64,000 nt of DNA, taken from assembly GCA_951812615.1 (NCBI GenBank), contig CATOSU010000020.1:1-64000 (forward strand), read 5' to 3'. Source of the DNA: an uncultured Paracoccaceae bacterium. Its GTDB lineage: Bacteria > Pseudomonadota > Alphaproteobacteria > Rhodobacterales > Rhodobacteraceae. Under the pieces are notes generated by a model. The model had not been told where the DNA came from. It made no database searches and saw nothing but the letters and a program-made list of their open reading frames with translations. This document shows positions 15,845-24,786 of the stretch, in pieces. The stretch's first letter is position 1. Each line of letters begins with the position of its first letter. The translations under genes and the position numbers were made by a program.

Positions 15845-16696
15845 ATGTTGCAAATCCTCATTCAGGGGCTTCTGCTGAGCGGGCTCTATGCCTTGCTGGC
15901 AATGGGCTTCACCCTGATCTTCAGCATCGGCCGGGTGCTGAACCTGGCTTACGGATCCTACCTGCTGATCGGCGGATACGTGTATTTCCAGTTCAGCCAG
16001 GTCATGGGCATGCCGAAACTGGCCGGTGTGGCGCTGGCGGCGATCGTCGGCGTGGTCATGGGCATCGCCAAGTTCCGGCTGATCGTGAAACCGCTGAAGG
16101 GCGATCACGTGGCGGTCGAGATCTCGACCCTGATCCTCGCCGTGGTGCTGCAGGCCGCCGTGGTGCTGGTCTTTGGCGACAGTTCCAAGATCCTGCTGCC
16201 GATCATTCCGGGCGTCAAATGGCTGGCCGGAACGGCCATTCCCTATTCCAACCTCTTTGCCGCCATCGCCAGCTGGCTGATCCTGATCGGGCTCTACCTG
16301 TTCGTGCGCACCACCCATACGGGCCGCGCCATGCAGGCGGTGTCGATGGACCCCAAGGGCGCGGCGATCTCCGGCATCGACAGTGACCGGGTGAACATGA
16401 TCACCTGGGCGATCTCCGGCGCGCTGGGCGCCGTGGCGGGTGTGTTCTTTGCCTCCTACACACAGCTTTACCCGGGCATGTGGGTCGGACCGCTGATCAT
16501 CGCCGTGGCGGTGGTGATCGTGGGCGGCATCGGGTCGATAATAGGCACGCTGATCGTGGCCCATATCGTCGGTTTCATGGAGGTCATCGTCAGTGCATGG
16601 ATCGCGCCGGAACTGCGCGGCGTCTTCACCATGCTGCTGATCATCGTGGTCCTCGTGGCACGCCCCCGCGGCCTCTTCGGCAGGGAGGAGCTCTGA
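15845..16696 (+). CDS. livH: ABC importer permease, LivH type
   Basis: The product has 283 residues with eight or so hydrophobic segments and the family opening LLSGLYALLAMGFTLIFSIGRVLNLAYGSYLLIGGY, close to the LivH pattern LxxGxxYALxAxGxTLIxGxxxxxNxAHG. It contains the conserved loop GRAMQAVSMDPKGAAISGID and ends in GLFGREEL. The stop at 16696 is one base before the ATG of the second permease. It forms one half of the inner-membrane channel. The substrate cannot be read from the sequence, so the symbol denotes family only. Confidence 0.88.
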   Translation: MLQILIQGLLLSGLYALLAMGFTLIFSIGRVLNLAYGSYLLIGGYVYFQFSQVMGMPKLAGVALAAIVGVVMGIAKFRLIVKPLKGDHVAVEISTLILAVVLQAAVVLVFGDSSKILLPIIPGVKWLAGTAIPYSNLFAAIASWLILIGLYLFVRTTHTGRAMQAVSMDPKGAAISGIDSDRVNMITWAISGALGAVAGVFFASYTQLYPGMWVGPLIIAVAVVIVGGIGSIIGTLIVAHIVGFMEVIVSAWIAPELRGVFTMLLIIVVLVARPRGLFGREEL

Positions 16697-16697
16697 C

Positions 16698-17639
16698 ATG
16701 GGGCTGCGGTGGTATCATTTCGCGCTCTGGGGCGCGTTCATCGTCGGTCTGGCGCTGCTGCCCGAGCTGGTGTCCAAGGGCACACTGCGCACCATCATCT
16801 TTGCAAACTACCTGGCCATTTTCGCGATCAGCTGGGACGTGCTGTCGGGCCGGACCGGCTATATCAGTTTCGGCCACCCGTTCCTGATCGGCATCGGGGC
16901 CTATACCACGGCGATCCTGACCAAACGGTTTGGCGTGCCGGTCGAGGTGTCGATCCCCATCGCGGTGCTGACGACGATGGCCGGCGGGCTGATCGTTCTG
17001 CTGCCCGCCCTGCGCGTGAAGGGCAGCTATTTCGCCATGATCACGCTGGCCTTCATGGAGCTGATCTATCAGCTTGTGCAGGTGGTGCGCCCGGATCTGA
17101 CCGGCGGCACCCGCGGCATGTCCGGCGTGCCGACACTGACCCGAGGGGCGGTCAACGGCTTCTACCTTTCGGCTTTCCTGATGGTGTCCGTGGCGCTGAC
17201 CATGTGGCTGCTGATGCGCACCCGGCTGGGCACGGCACTGTCCGCTGTCGGCATGAACGAGGAAAGCGTGCGCGGCTCGGGCCTGTCGGCGACGCGGCTG
17301 AAGATGGTTGCGTTCCTGCTGTCGGCGGCGATCGCCGGGCTGGGCGGCGCTTTTTACATCCACTATCTCGGCACCATCGCGCCGCGGGCGCTTTTCGAGA
17401 TCAACTTTGCCTTCACCATTATCGTCGCCGCGCTGATCGGCGGGGCATCGACAATCATCGGCCCGGTGATCGGCGCGTTCTTCCTGACATTCCTGCTGGA
17501 ATACCTGCGCCCGTACCTGCCCGGGGCCGAACGTTATCTGATCTACGGCGGTGTCGCGCTGCTGCTTTATATGTACCAGCCGCGTGGCATCTACGAGGTG
17601 ATCCGACAGGGATGGGCCCGGGTCAGGGGGCTGGCATGA
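16698..17639 (+). CDS. livM: ABC importer permease, LivM type
   Basis: The product has 313 residues. Family motifs include IFAISWDVLSGRTGYISFGHP near the N-terminus (LivM: WNLLxGxxGxxSxGH), LRVKGSYFAMITLAF, and RLKMVAFLLSAAIAGLGGAFY. About nine hydrophobic segments are visible. The stop overlaps the ATG of the ATPase gene (ATGA at 17636). It pairs with the LivH-type subunit as the transmembrane channel. Confidence 0.88.
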   Translation: MGLRWYHFALWGAFIVGLALLPELVSKGTLRTIIFANYLAIFAISWDVLSGRTGYISFGHPFLIGIGAYTTAILTKRFGVPVEVSIPIAVLTTMAGGLIVLLPALRVKGSYFAMITLAFMELIYQLVQVVRPDLTGGTRGMSGVPTLTRGAVNGFYLSAFLMVSVALTMWLLMRTRLGTALSAVGMNEESVRGSGLSATRLKMVAFLLSAAIAGLGGAFYIHYLGTIAPRALFEINFAFTIIVAALIGGASTIIGPVIGAFFLTFLLEYLRPYLPGAERYLIYGGVALLLYMYQPRGIYEVIRQGWARVRGLA

Positions 17640-18370
17640 CGCAGGCGCTGAGCATCACCAACCTCGTCAAACGGTTCGGTGGGCTGACGGCCACCGACGA
17701 TCTGAGCTTTGCCATCGAAGACGGTGAATCGGTAGGCCTGATCGGTCCCAACGGGGCCGGCAAGACCACGGTTTTCAGCCAGATCATGGGCGAACACCGG
17801 CAGACTTCGGGCAATATCCACCTGTATGGCGAGGAAATCTCGAGCCTGACCACCGCCGCCCGGATCCGCCGCGGCGTCAGCCGCACCTATCAGGTGCCGC
17901 GCCCGTTTTCCGAAATGAGCGTGGCCGAAAACATCCGCGTCGGGCTGATGCCGGACAATATCTGGCGGATGATCGTCGAAGGCCCGAACACCGAACGTGA
18001 GCTGGAACTGGCGCTGTCGGTGGGATTTGCCGAAAGCGACCTGCAGCGCACACCGGCCGAGTTGAGCATGGGCGACCTGCGCAAGCTGGAAATGGCGCGC
18101 ACCATGGCGACGGGCCCCAAGGTTATGCTGCTGGACGAGGTGTTTGCCGGGCTGACCGTGGGGGAAATTGCCCAGATCGGTGACCTGATCCAGCAGATGC
18201 GCGGCGACGGCATGACCTTTCTGATCGTCAGCCACGACCTTAAGGCGCTGGAGCCGCTGGTCGACCGGGCGATTGCCATCAATTACGGCGCGATGATCGC
18301 CGAGGGCACGTTTACCGAAGTGATCGACAACGAAGCGGTGCGGGCTTCCTATCTGGGTGGCGTGGCATGA
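17636..18370 (+). CDS. livG: ABC importer ATPase, LivG type
   Basis: The product has 244 residues. ATG 17636 overlaps the permease stop; longer upstream frames cross the permease gene. Walker A is GPNGAGKTT, the signature reads LSMGDLRKLEMAR, and Walker B is VMLLDEVFAGL, followed by a His switch in VSHDLKAL. The signature has LSMGD where many family members have LSHGE or LSYGD, still within the usual range. The stop overlaps the LivF start. It energises uptake through LivH/M. Confidence 0.88.
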   Translation: MTQALSITNLVKRFGGLTATDDLSFAIEDGESVGLIGPNGAGKTTVFSQIMGEHRQTSGNIHLYGEEISSLTTAARIRRGVSRTYQVPRPFSEMSVAENIRVGLMPDNIWRMIVEGPNTERELELALSVGFAESDLQRTPAELSMGDLRKLEMARTMATGPKVMLLDEVFAGLTVGEIAQIGDLIQQMRGDGMTFLIVSHDLKALEPLVDRAIAINYGAMIAEGTFTEVIDNEAVRASYLGGVA

Positions 18371-19071
18371 GCTTTCTCGACATTGACAAGCTCAGCGCCT
18401 TTTACGGCAAGGCGCAGGCGCTGCACGAGGTTTCCCTGCAGGTGCAGGAGGGCGAGATCGTCGCCATCGTCGGCGCCAACGGGGCCGGGAAATCCACCCT
18501 GCTGGACAGCGTCATGGGGTTGACCAAAACCGGCGGCGTCATCCGGCTGGGCGATCAGGTGCTGACCGGGCGCTCTTCGTCCGAGATCGTGAAGCTTGGC
18601 GTCGGTTATGCGCCTGAGCGGTTCAACCTGTTCCCGTATATGACGGTGCGCGACAACCTGCTGGTCGGGGCCTACACCGCGCGCGACGACATCGCGCACA
18701 ACCTTGATATGGTGCACAAGCTGTTCCCGCGGCTGGAAGAACGCGAACATCAGGAGACCTCGACCCAGTCGGGCGGTGAGCGGCAGATGGTGAGCCTCGG
18801 GCGGGCGTTGATGACCTCGCCGCGCGTGTTGTTGGTGGATGAGCCAACCATCGGTCTGGCGCCCAAGGTGTGTCTGGAGATCGCCGAGGTTCTGCGGCGG
18901 TTGCAGCGGGAATTCGGCGTGACCATCGTGATCACCGAACAGAATGCCAATTTCGCGCTGTCGCTGGCCGAGCGGCTTTACGTGCTGGAAAGCGGACATG
19001 TCACCGCCAGTGGCACGGTGGAGGAACTGCGCGACGACCCGCGACTGGCCGAAGCCTATTTCGGGCACTGA
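18367..19071 (+). CDS. livF: ABC importer ATPase, LivF type
   Basis: The product has 234 residues. Walker A GANGAGKST, signature QSGGERQMVSLGRALM, Walker B VLLVDEPTIGLAP and switch VITEQNANFAL are all intact and characteristic of LivF. ATG 18367 overlaps the LivG stop. It is the last gene of the importer operon; the next gene lies on the opposite strand. Together with LivG it forms the ATPase heterodimer. Confidence 0.88.
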   Translation: MSFLDIDKLSAFYGKAQALHEVSLQVQEGEIVAIVGANGAGKSTLLDSVMGLTKTGGVIRLGDQVLTGRSSSEIVKLGVGYAPERFNLFPYMTVRDNLLVGAYTARDDIAHNLDMVHKLFPRLEEREHQETSTQSGGERQMVSLGRALMTSPRVLLVDEPTIGLAPKVCLEIAEVLRRLQREFGVTIVITEQNANFALSLAERLYVLESGHVTASGTVEELRDDPRLAEAYFGH

Positions 19072-19112
19072 CCCTGGGGTAACCGCCGCAGGCCCCGGGC
19101 GCGCAGATGGTT

Positions 19113-19601
19113 TCAGAGGGTTCGTGTGTCCGCGGACAAAAGCGAGTTGCTGTCGGTGCTTTCAAGGAATTCGCGCATGCCCCTGCTAAAACCCAGTCGC
19201 CTTTCCGACCAGAACTTCTGAAATCCGGGCTGGTGAAAGAAGTACACCAGATTCTCCCGGTGGCCCTGCCAGAATTCTTCCCCGATCAGGCCGTTTTCGT
19301 ACTGAAAATAGATGTTCTCGTACCGGCGGAACCGGCTGAGGCCCAAATACACGAACTGATAATACTCTTCCTTGGTCAGGCTGTCGGGATCATGCTGGCC
19401 CTCGGCATAGATCCGGGACAGGTCACGGTTGCCGGCAACGATCCCTGCCATTTCGGCCAGTGACAGCGTCGCCGCCTGATAGGTCTGCGAATGGGTCGCC
19501 CGGGTGCCCTGCCGGATCTCGGCTGCCAGATAGACCACGGAAACGACCACGGCGATTGTCGCCAGCAGCCCGGAAACGCGTTCGATTGTATCCCAGTCCA
19601 C
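19113..19601 (-). CDS. Hypothetical membrane-anchored protein, 162 residues
   Basis: GTG 19601 starts a protein with one N-terminal membrane segment (VSGLLATIAVVVSVVYLAAEI), followed by a soluble helical domain rich in aromatic residues (YYQFVYLGLSRFRRYENIYFQYENGLIG, NLVYFFHQPGFQKFWSERR). This resembles short DUF4760/DUF6082-like bacterial proteins of unknown role. It converges on the end of the importer operon. No enzymatic motif is visible. Confidence 0.6.
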   Translation of the reverse strand: MDWDTIERVSGLLATIAVVVSVVYLAAEIRQGTRATHSQTYQAATLSLAEMAGIVAGNRDLSRIYAEGQHDPDSLTKEEYYQFVYLGLSRFRRYENIYFQYENGLIGEEFWQGHRENLVYFFHQPGFQKFWSERRLGFSRGMREFLESTDSNSLLSADTRTL

Positions 19602-19648
19602 CTTGTTTTCCTCCCGCGGGCCTTGGAGCTTGGCCAGGCGCGCCTCTA

Positions 19649-20419
19649 TTACGTCGCGTCGAGCGTCGCTTCCACGGATCCGATGCCGGCGATCGTGGCC
19701 CGGGCCACGCAGACACCGTCCAGCGGGGTGATGCCGGTGCAGGTTCCGGTCATAATCAGGTCGTTGGCCCGCAGGCCCCGGTGCCGGAGCGCCGGCAATT
19801 GCAGAACCCAGATCAGCGCGTCAAACACGTGATCCCATAACAGCGCCGAACTGTTGCCGGTGACCGGTGGGTCGTCGTCCAGCGACAACGACACGGCAAG
19901 ATCGGTCAGGTCGAGATCCCGCCAGCCGGAGAACTCCGGGCCCAGCACCGTGCCGACATTCGCGCCGCCATCGGCAATGAGCTTGAGCCCCGCACCAGCA
20001 AACTCACCGTCAAAACGCGCGCCGACCACCTCGAAAGAAGGGATCACGGCGGCAACAGCGTCTTCGATTTCGCCACGTGTGTAAGGTTCGCTCCGCGCCG
20101 GGAGCGCTGTTCCGAGCCGCACGGTCACCTCGGTTTCCAGTGCACGGCCGGGGCCAACCCGAAGCGTGTCGCCGCTGGCATGAGTGAACGCGTCGTAAAG
20201 CGGGCCGACAAAGGGGCCATCAAGACCGAGAACCGGGAACAGCGCCTCGCTGGTGGCACCGATCTTCCAGCCGGTCACCGGCTGGCCGGAAATTGCCGCC
20301 GTTTCGGCCTGAATTGCATATGCCGCCGCCTCGCCATCGATCCCGTCGCCGAGCGCGGACGGCAACCTGCCGCCACTTTCACGCGCCGTCCACAGCTTTT
20401 GGGCCAGATCCTGAGTCAT
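19649..20419 (-). CDS. 2-keto-4-pentenoate hydratase / oxaloacetate-type decarboxylase family (MhpD-like)
   Basis: The product has 256 residues from ATG 20419 (a TTG two codons upstream is less likely). Family motifs include ETEVTVRLGTALP, AVIPSFEVVGARFDGE, VGTVLGPEF, DPPVTGNSSALLWDHVFDAL and TGTCTGITPLDGV. MhpD-type enzymes hydrate or decarboxylate 2-oxo-alkenoates in catabolic meta-cleavage pathways and need a divalent metal. It lies beside an importer, a GntR regulator and a gamma-glutamyl ligase-like gene, suggesting catabolism of the imported compound. Confidence 0.8.
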   Translation of the reverse strand: MTQDLAQKLWTARESGGRLPSALGDGIDGEAAAYAIQAETAAISGQPVTGWKIGATSEALFPVLGLDGPFVGPLYDAFTHASGDTLRVGPGRALETEVTVRLGTALPARSEPYTRGEIEDAVAAVIPSFEVVGARFDGEFAGAGLKLIADGGANVGTVLGPEFSGWRDLDLTDLAVSLSLDDDPPVTGNSSALLWDHVFDALIWVLQLPALRHRGLRANDLIMTGTCTGITPLDGVCVARATIAGIGSVEATLDAT

Positions 20420-20695
20420 GTGCAATCCGATCGGAAGAAGGGCTTTGCATCAGACTGTGACCGCGTGCGGGCAGTTTGTCGACCGCCTTCGAAACCGGGT
20501 CCCCACCGGTCCGCGGCCCTGCAACCGGCGAAAAAGCGGGCGTTGCCGGCGTGTTTTCCGGTGCTGCCGTTCCCGCTGGGGAGCAACTTAAAAATGATAT
20601 CACATTACTGACTGTCGGGCACAGGATTCACGAAATGACGGAGAGAAATTCCCCGCGTCTCGGCTGGGAACGGTAAATTCAGGTGGCTTCGGGGA

Positions 20696-21403
20696 TCAGG
20701 TCAGGAGTTTTTCGGTATGTTCCCGCTGCAGGGCAACCCGGCCGGTGCGGCCGATCCCGTCGCGGATATCCGCGGCGATGGCCACTGTCAGCGCGATGGG
20801 ATCGCGGTCCCGCAACGCCCCTATGATCTCCTTGTGGCGGTCGATGACATAGTAGTCCTGAACCCGGTTCAGAACCTGACGCTGGAACGGGCCGAGTTGC
20901 AGCCAGACGCTTTCGATCAGCGGCATGACCGATTGGTTCGGATTGGCCTGATACAGCCGCCGATGAAACTCGTGGTTGAGATGGGTTAGCCCGTCAAAGT
21001 CACCGTTGCGGATCGCACTGTCCATCTGATTGTCAATCCGGTCCACATTTTCTATGTCAATATCAGATATATACGGAAAAGATCGTTCGCCCCCATGGGT
21101 TTCCAGCGCGATCCGCAGATGGATCAGTTCCTCGAAACGACCGGCGGTCATGCGCGGAACGATCAGCCGGCGATTGCCCTGCAATTCCACCGCCCGCTCG
21201 GTGCTGAGCCTGCGGATGGCCTCGCGGATCGGCGTCGGGCTGAGCTCCAGATGGCTCGCCAGTCCGCGAATTGTCAGCGCGGTTCCGGGCCGGATCGCGC
21301 CAACCATTATGGCATTGTGGAGCCGTCGATAGGCGTATTCCTGCGTCGTCATGCCCTGGGCTGCGGGGATTTCAGGAAGGGTGAATTCTTGAAGCTTCGT
21401 CAT
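20696..21403 (-). CDS. GntR-family transcriptional regulator, FadR/VanR-like subfamily
   Basis: The product has 235 residues from ATG 21403 (a TTG at 21430 is in frame). The N-terminal winged helix contains EYAYRRLHNAIMVGAIRPG..LTIRGLASHLELSPTPIREAIRRLSTERAVEL, the GntR signature. The C-terminal half is helical with FCD-type ligand pocket residues (HLNHEFHRRLY, RHKEIIGALRDRDP). It probably responds to the locus substrate. It is divergent from the ligase gene at 21532. Candidate operators are the GTATAC-centred dyad at 14427-14436 and the ATATCACA copies at 20597 and 21474. Confidence 0.85.
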   Translation of the reverse strand: MTKLQEFTLPEIPAAQGMTTQEYAYRRLHNAIMVGAIRPGTALTIRGLASHLELSPTPIREAIRRLSTERAVELQGNRRLIVPRMTAGRFEELIHLRIALETHGGERSFPYISDIDIENVDRIDNQMDSAIRNGDFDGLTHLNHEFHRRLYQANPNQSVMPLIESVWLQLGPFQRQVLNRVQDYYVIDRHKEIIGALRDRDPIALTVAIAADIRDGIGRTGRVALQREHTEKLLT

Positions 21404-21531
21404 GGTCCGGTCCCAGGAAGGCGTCGTCAATGTGATTGCAATCGAGAAAACGTTGACTCAAATCGCTAACGATATATCACACGGTAAAAAGGTATCACAA
21501 ATTACGCAACCAGATCGCGGAGAGGGGACAA
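21404..21531. promoter_or_regulatory. Divergent promoter region of the GntR regulator and the ligase gene
   Basis: In 128 bp two short palindromes are visible: GATTGCAATC (21434-21443) and GATATATC (21471-21478). The 8-mer ATATCACA at 21474-21481 recurs at 20597-20604 upstream of the hydratase gene. These are candidate sites for the adjacent GntR protein. The region is clearly richer in A+T than the flanking genes. Confidence 0.4.
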
Positions 21532-22881
21532 ATGATGGCTCAGGACTCTTCAGAACGCCCGCCCGAACACGCGGAATTCGGACATGTCTTTGCCGCGGTC
21601 TGCGACCTGAACGGTACACTGCGCGGCAAGCGGGTGCCGGCGGACCAGATCGACAAGGTGCTGACCGGCAACCTGCGCATGCCGTTGTCGGCCTGCGGTG
21701 TCGATGTCTGGGGAGAGGACATCGAAAACAGCGAATTGGTTTTTGAAACCGGCGACGCCGACGGCATCTGTGAACCGACCGGGCGTGGCGTTTTGCCGAT
21801 CACATGGACCAGCAAACCGACCGCGCTGGTCCCGCTGTGGCTGGCTGAAGAGGGCGGCGCCGCCTTCGCGGGCGATCCGCGCCGCGCGCTTGCCCAAATT
21901 CTGCGCCGCTTTGCCGAAGAGGGCCTGACACCGGTGGTTGCCACGGAACTGGAATTCTATCTGGTCGACCCGCAGGGCAACGTGCCGGTTCCGCCCGCGT
22001 CTCCGATAACCGGCAAACGGCTGGACTCTGACGGTGTCCTGTCCGTTGACGAGCTGGAGCATTTCGACGCGTTCCTGAACGACGTCTATGAGGCCTGCCG
22101 CCTGCAGGGCGTGCCGGCGGACAGCGCCATTTCCGAAAACGGCGCCGGTCAGTTCGAGATCAATATGAAGCATGTCGATGACCCGCTGCGCGCCGCCGAT
22201 GACGCGATCCTGTTCAAGCGTATCGTCAGGGGAGTGGCTCGCAAACACGGCTTTGCGGCGACATTCATGGCCAAACCCTATGGCAACCGGGCCGGCAGCG
22301 GGTTTCACGTGCATTTCTCGCTGATCGATGAAACCGGCACCAATGTCTTTGACAATGGCGGCGAGGACGGCACCGATCTGCTGCGCCACGCGGTTGCCGG
22401 GCTGCTGGCCACGATGGCGGAAAACGCGCTGACATTCGGGCCGCATGAAAACTCGTACCGGCGGCTGACACCGGGCGCACATGCGCCCTCGGCCGTGGCC
22501 TGGGGTTATGAAAACCGCACGGCGGCGATCCGGATCCCGGGCGGCGACCCCGGCGCACGCCGGATCGAACACCGCGTCGCCGGCGCCGATGCCAACCCCT
22601 ACCTTGTTCTGTGTTCGGTTCTGGGTGGCGCGTTGCTGGGCCTCAAGGGCCAGTGGCAACCGGCCGATCCGATCGAGGGTGATGCCTATGCCATGGATCT
22701 GCCGCATCTGCCGTTGGACTGGGCCTCGGCGATCGAGGCCTTCGAACACGGCGTGCATGTCGCCGGCATCTTTTCCGACCGGCTGAAAGGCATGTTGCTG
22801 GATTGCAAGAAACAGGAACATCGCATCTTCAAAAGCCAGGTCACCGATTTCGAGTACCACAGCTATCTGGAGGTTGTCTGA
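21532..22881 (+). CDS. Glutamine synthetase-family ligase (GlnA/PuuA-like)
   Basis: The product has 449 residues. Hallmarks include a catalytic Glu/metal region VVATELEFYL, ENGAGQFEINMKHVDD, the ATP/metal loop GSGFHVHFSL, PGAHAPSAVAWGYENRTAAIRIP and RRIEHRVAGADANPYL. Family members related to PuuA couple glutamate to amines or other small substrates rather than making glutamine for biosynthesis, and its catabolic neighbours support that. ATG 21532 (or 21535) follows GAGAGGGGAC. It is transcribed away from the GntR gene. Confidence 0.85.
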   Translation: MMAQDSSERPPEHAEFGHVFAAVCDLNGTLRGKRVPADQIDKVLTGNLRMPLSACGVDVWGEDIENSELVFETGDADGICEPTGRGVLPITWTSKPTALVPLWLAEEGGAAFAGDPRRALAQILRRFAEEGLTPVVATELEFYLVDPQGNVPVPPASPITGKRLDSDGVLSVDELEHFDAFLNDVYEACRLQGVPADSAISENGAGQFEINMKHVDDPLRAADDAILFKRIVRGVARKHGFAATFMAKPYGNRAGSGFHVHFSLIDETGTNVFDNGGEDGTDLLRHAVAGLLATMAENALTFGPHENSYRRLTPGAHAPSAVAWGYENRTAAIRIPGGDPGARRIEHRVAGADANPYLVLCSVLGGALLGLKGQWQPADPIEGDAYAMDLPHLPLDWASAIEAFEHGVHVAGIFSDRLKGMLLDCKKQEHRIFKSQVTDFEYHSYLEVV

Positions 22882-23287
22882 GGCCCCCCGGATCCGGAAT
22901 GACACTGGCACACCTGTTCCGCTGGCGGTGGCATGTTCAGATACGCCACGGCTATTGGTGGAACCCACGCAGACGATTGCGTGATTGCAAATGGTGTGAG
23001 AGGTCTGTGCGTCAACACACTCGTTTGCATGAGGTTGGCAGAGGTTTGCGCATTCAGACCACATGGCAGGGCCGTCGGGCACAGGTAATACATGTCGGAA
23101 AAGGGGTATGTCGTTGACGAATGACGAAAAGCACAACGCCCTGATGGCAGCGCGGTTGTCTGTCGCTCCGATGATGGAAGGGAAGGCTTGAGCAATTTAA
23201 TCCATATAAAACAGAGCATTAGATGAGGTGCGTCGGAAGCGTTGTTCTAATAGTTGTTCCGACGAGAGCCCAGAGCTTAGATAGACC
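22882..23287. other. Intergenic region before the HEPN-like orphan gene
   Basis: About 400 bp with no supportable gene; short open frames here are shadows. Composition changes along it: the left half is GC-rich like the chromosome, and from about 23190 it becomes AT-rich. An inverted repeat GTCGGAA (23232-23238) / TTCCGAC (23257-23263) flanks GTTGTTCTAA (23241-23250). That 10-mer recurs after the orphan gene at 24681-24690. A promoter for the gene at 23288 is expected in the AT-rich end. Confidence 0.5.
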
Positions 23288-24613
23288 ATGATGAAACTAG
23301 AAATTTTGGATCAAAAAGACGTCTGGACGGAGGAGCTTAAGCTCCCAGGGCATTGGGTCGTGGCCAACATCGACACATTTGTTGCGTGGCCCGCGCAGGT
23401 ACACAAGTTCATCTTCGATGGGATCCAATACTGGATTATTCCCGTAACAAGAGACGCCTACCCGGGTGTAGCGGCACGCGCAGACGGCATCTCGTCCGAT
23501 GAGCTGCAGAAACGCATCCTTCGCCTGCTAAGCGCTATCTCATGGGTAGACGGTCATGGAATAGCCCTGAACTCCTTCACGGGAGGTAACTTGCCCTACA
23601 CCATGGGGCGGCGTCAGGAAGGCGGTTTCACAATACGTCAGGGTTTCGATTATCCCTACCTGCCGGAAGTCGAGGAGGATCGAGCGAAATTGGCGCTGGC
23701 TCTAATGCGCGAGGGGCGTGGGTTGAATCACGCCGCGTATTCTTTCCTATCATTCTATCGTGTTCTCGAAGTGGCTATCGGCAACGGGAAAAAACGGAAG
23801 AAATGGATGCCTGACGCAATCGATCGCCTAAAAGATAGCCGTGCAATCGATGCTCTAGCCGAGTTGAAAGCCAACGGGATCGGGGACGCATCGAAACATC
23901 TCTTTGACTCAGGTCGATGCGCGATTGCCCACGCAGGAGCAGACCCGATCATCAACCCTGATGATCCCGCAGACACGAGGCGATTGTACCGGGAGTTGCC
24001 GATTATTGAGCACCTTGCGGTGATGGCAATTGAAGAAGAGATTGGAATTAAGACTGCGTCGACGATCTATCGTGAGCACCTCTACGAATTGGCGGGCTTC
24101 AAGAGAGCGTTCGGAACCGAACTCGTAGAGAAGGTAAAGCGCTCTGAGCAGATCAATGAAGGAGCGATCGTTGATCTTCCGGTCATATCTATTCGTTTGA
24201 GGGGCAAACCTAAATACCCTCCGTTGGAGGGTTTATCGCCGAAATACATGCACCAGGACGGAACTAACGTTCATTTGAGATACGGCAGAGAAGACGGTTC
24301 ACTGGAGGTGAGGTTCAATCTCAACTTCGGAGATGAACGGTTGGAGTTTGATATTCACGACGGAGTTTACGGTATTGCCGACGATGATTCGGCGGACTTC
24401 GCCGAATCCAAGGCTCACATGGCAGAGTTTTCGAAATGGTACTACTTGAATGGCCGCTTGGAGATTGTCGATACCGTAACCGATGAGGAAATTTCGCGAA
24501 AAGACGCGTTTATGCCGTTGAACATGATCGTGCAGCCGGAAGAATTCGACAAGGATATTGAGTTCTGGCGCTCGATTGCTGACGCAAGGCGCGAGATCGA
24601 AAAGCCGAACTGA
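23288..24613 (+). CDS. AT-richer orphan protein with HEPN-like R-x4-H motif (MauJ-like)
   Basis: The product has 441 residues. The middle contains AAYSFLSFYRVLEVAIG, then R210-CAIA-H215, an R-x4-H arrangement as in HEPN ribonuclease domains, followed by DPADTRRLYRELPIIEHLAVMAIEEE. The C-terminal third is beta-rich with alternating charged residues. The overall pattern recalls proteins annotated MauJ, whose biochemical role is unknown. The gene is AT-richer and uses different codons from both neighbours, stands alone and is flanked by a 10-bp repeat, suggesting transfer. RNA cleavage is a hypothesis from the motif only. Confidence 0.6.
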   Translation: MMKLEILDQKDVWTEELKLPGHWVVANIDTFVAWPAQVHKFIFDGIQYWIIPVTRDAYPGVAARADGISSDELQKRILRLLSAISWVDGHGIALNSFTGGNLPYTMGRRQEGGFTIRQGFDYPYLPEVEEDRAKLALALMREGRGLNHAAYSFLSFYRVLEVAIGNGKKRKKWMPDAIDRLKDSRAIDALAELKANGIGDASKHLFDSGRCAIAHAGADPIINPDDPADTRRLYRELPIIEHLAVMAIEEEIGIKTASTIYREHLYELAGFKRAFGTELVEKVKRSEQINEGAIVDLPVISIRLRGKPKYPPLEGLSPKYMHQDGTNVHLRYGREDGSLEVRFNLNFGDERLEFDIHDGVYGIADDDSADFAESKAHMAEFSKWYYLNGRLEIVDTVTDEEISRKDAFMPLNMIVQPEEFDKDIEFWRSIADARREIEKPN

Positions 24614-24618
24614 TGTAT

Positions 24619-24641
24619 CCGTCCCATCGCCGATGGGACGG
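24619..24641 (+). terminator. Hairpin after the HEPN-like gene
   Basis: CCGTCCCATC (24619-24628) and GATGGGACGG (24632-24641) form a perfect 10-bp stem with a 3-base loop, six bases after the stop. There is no T-run downstream, so termination may be weak or the hairpin may only stabilise the 3' end. Confidence 0.55.
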
Positions 24642-24786
24642 AAGAAGCGGAACAACTCGCTAGGTTTCGGGACAACTTTTGTTGTTCTAACTGCATATTG
24701 TGGCTCATTTCCGCCCGTTTGGTATGCTATGAAGCGACTTGAGAGCGATAGAGATTTCGTAAGTGACGGAAAATAAATAGAAAAAT

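Noticed and set aside
23244-23259. GTTC...GTTC upstream of the HEPN-like gene as a LexA box
   Set aside because: The spacing is eight bases, not the seven required by the alphaproteobacterial LexA consensus.
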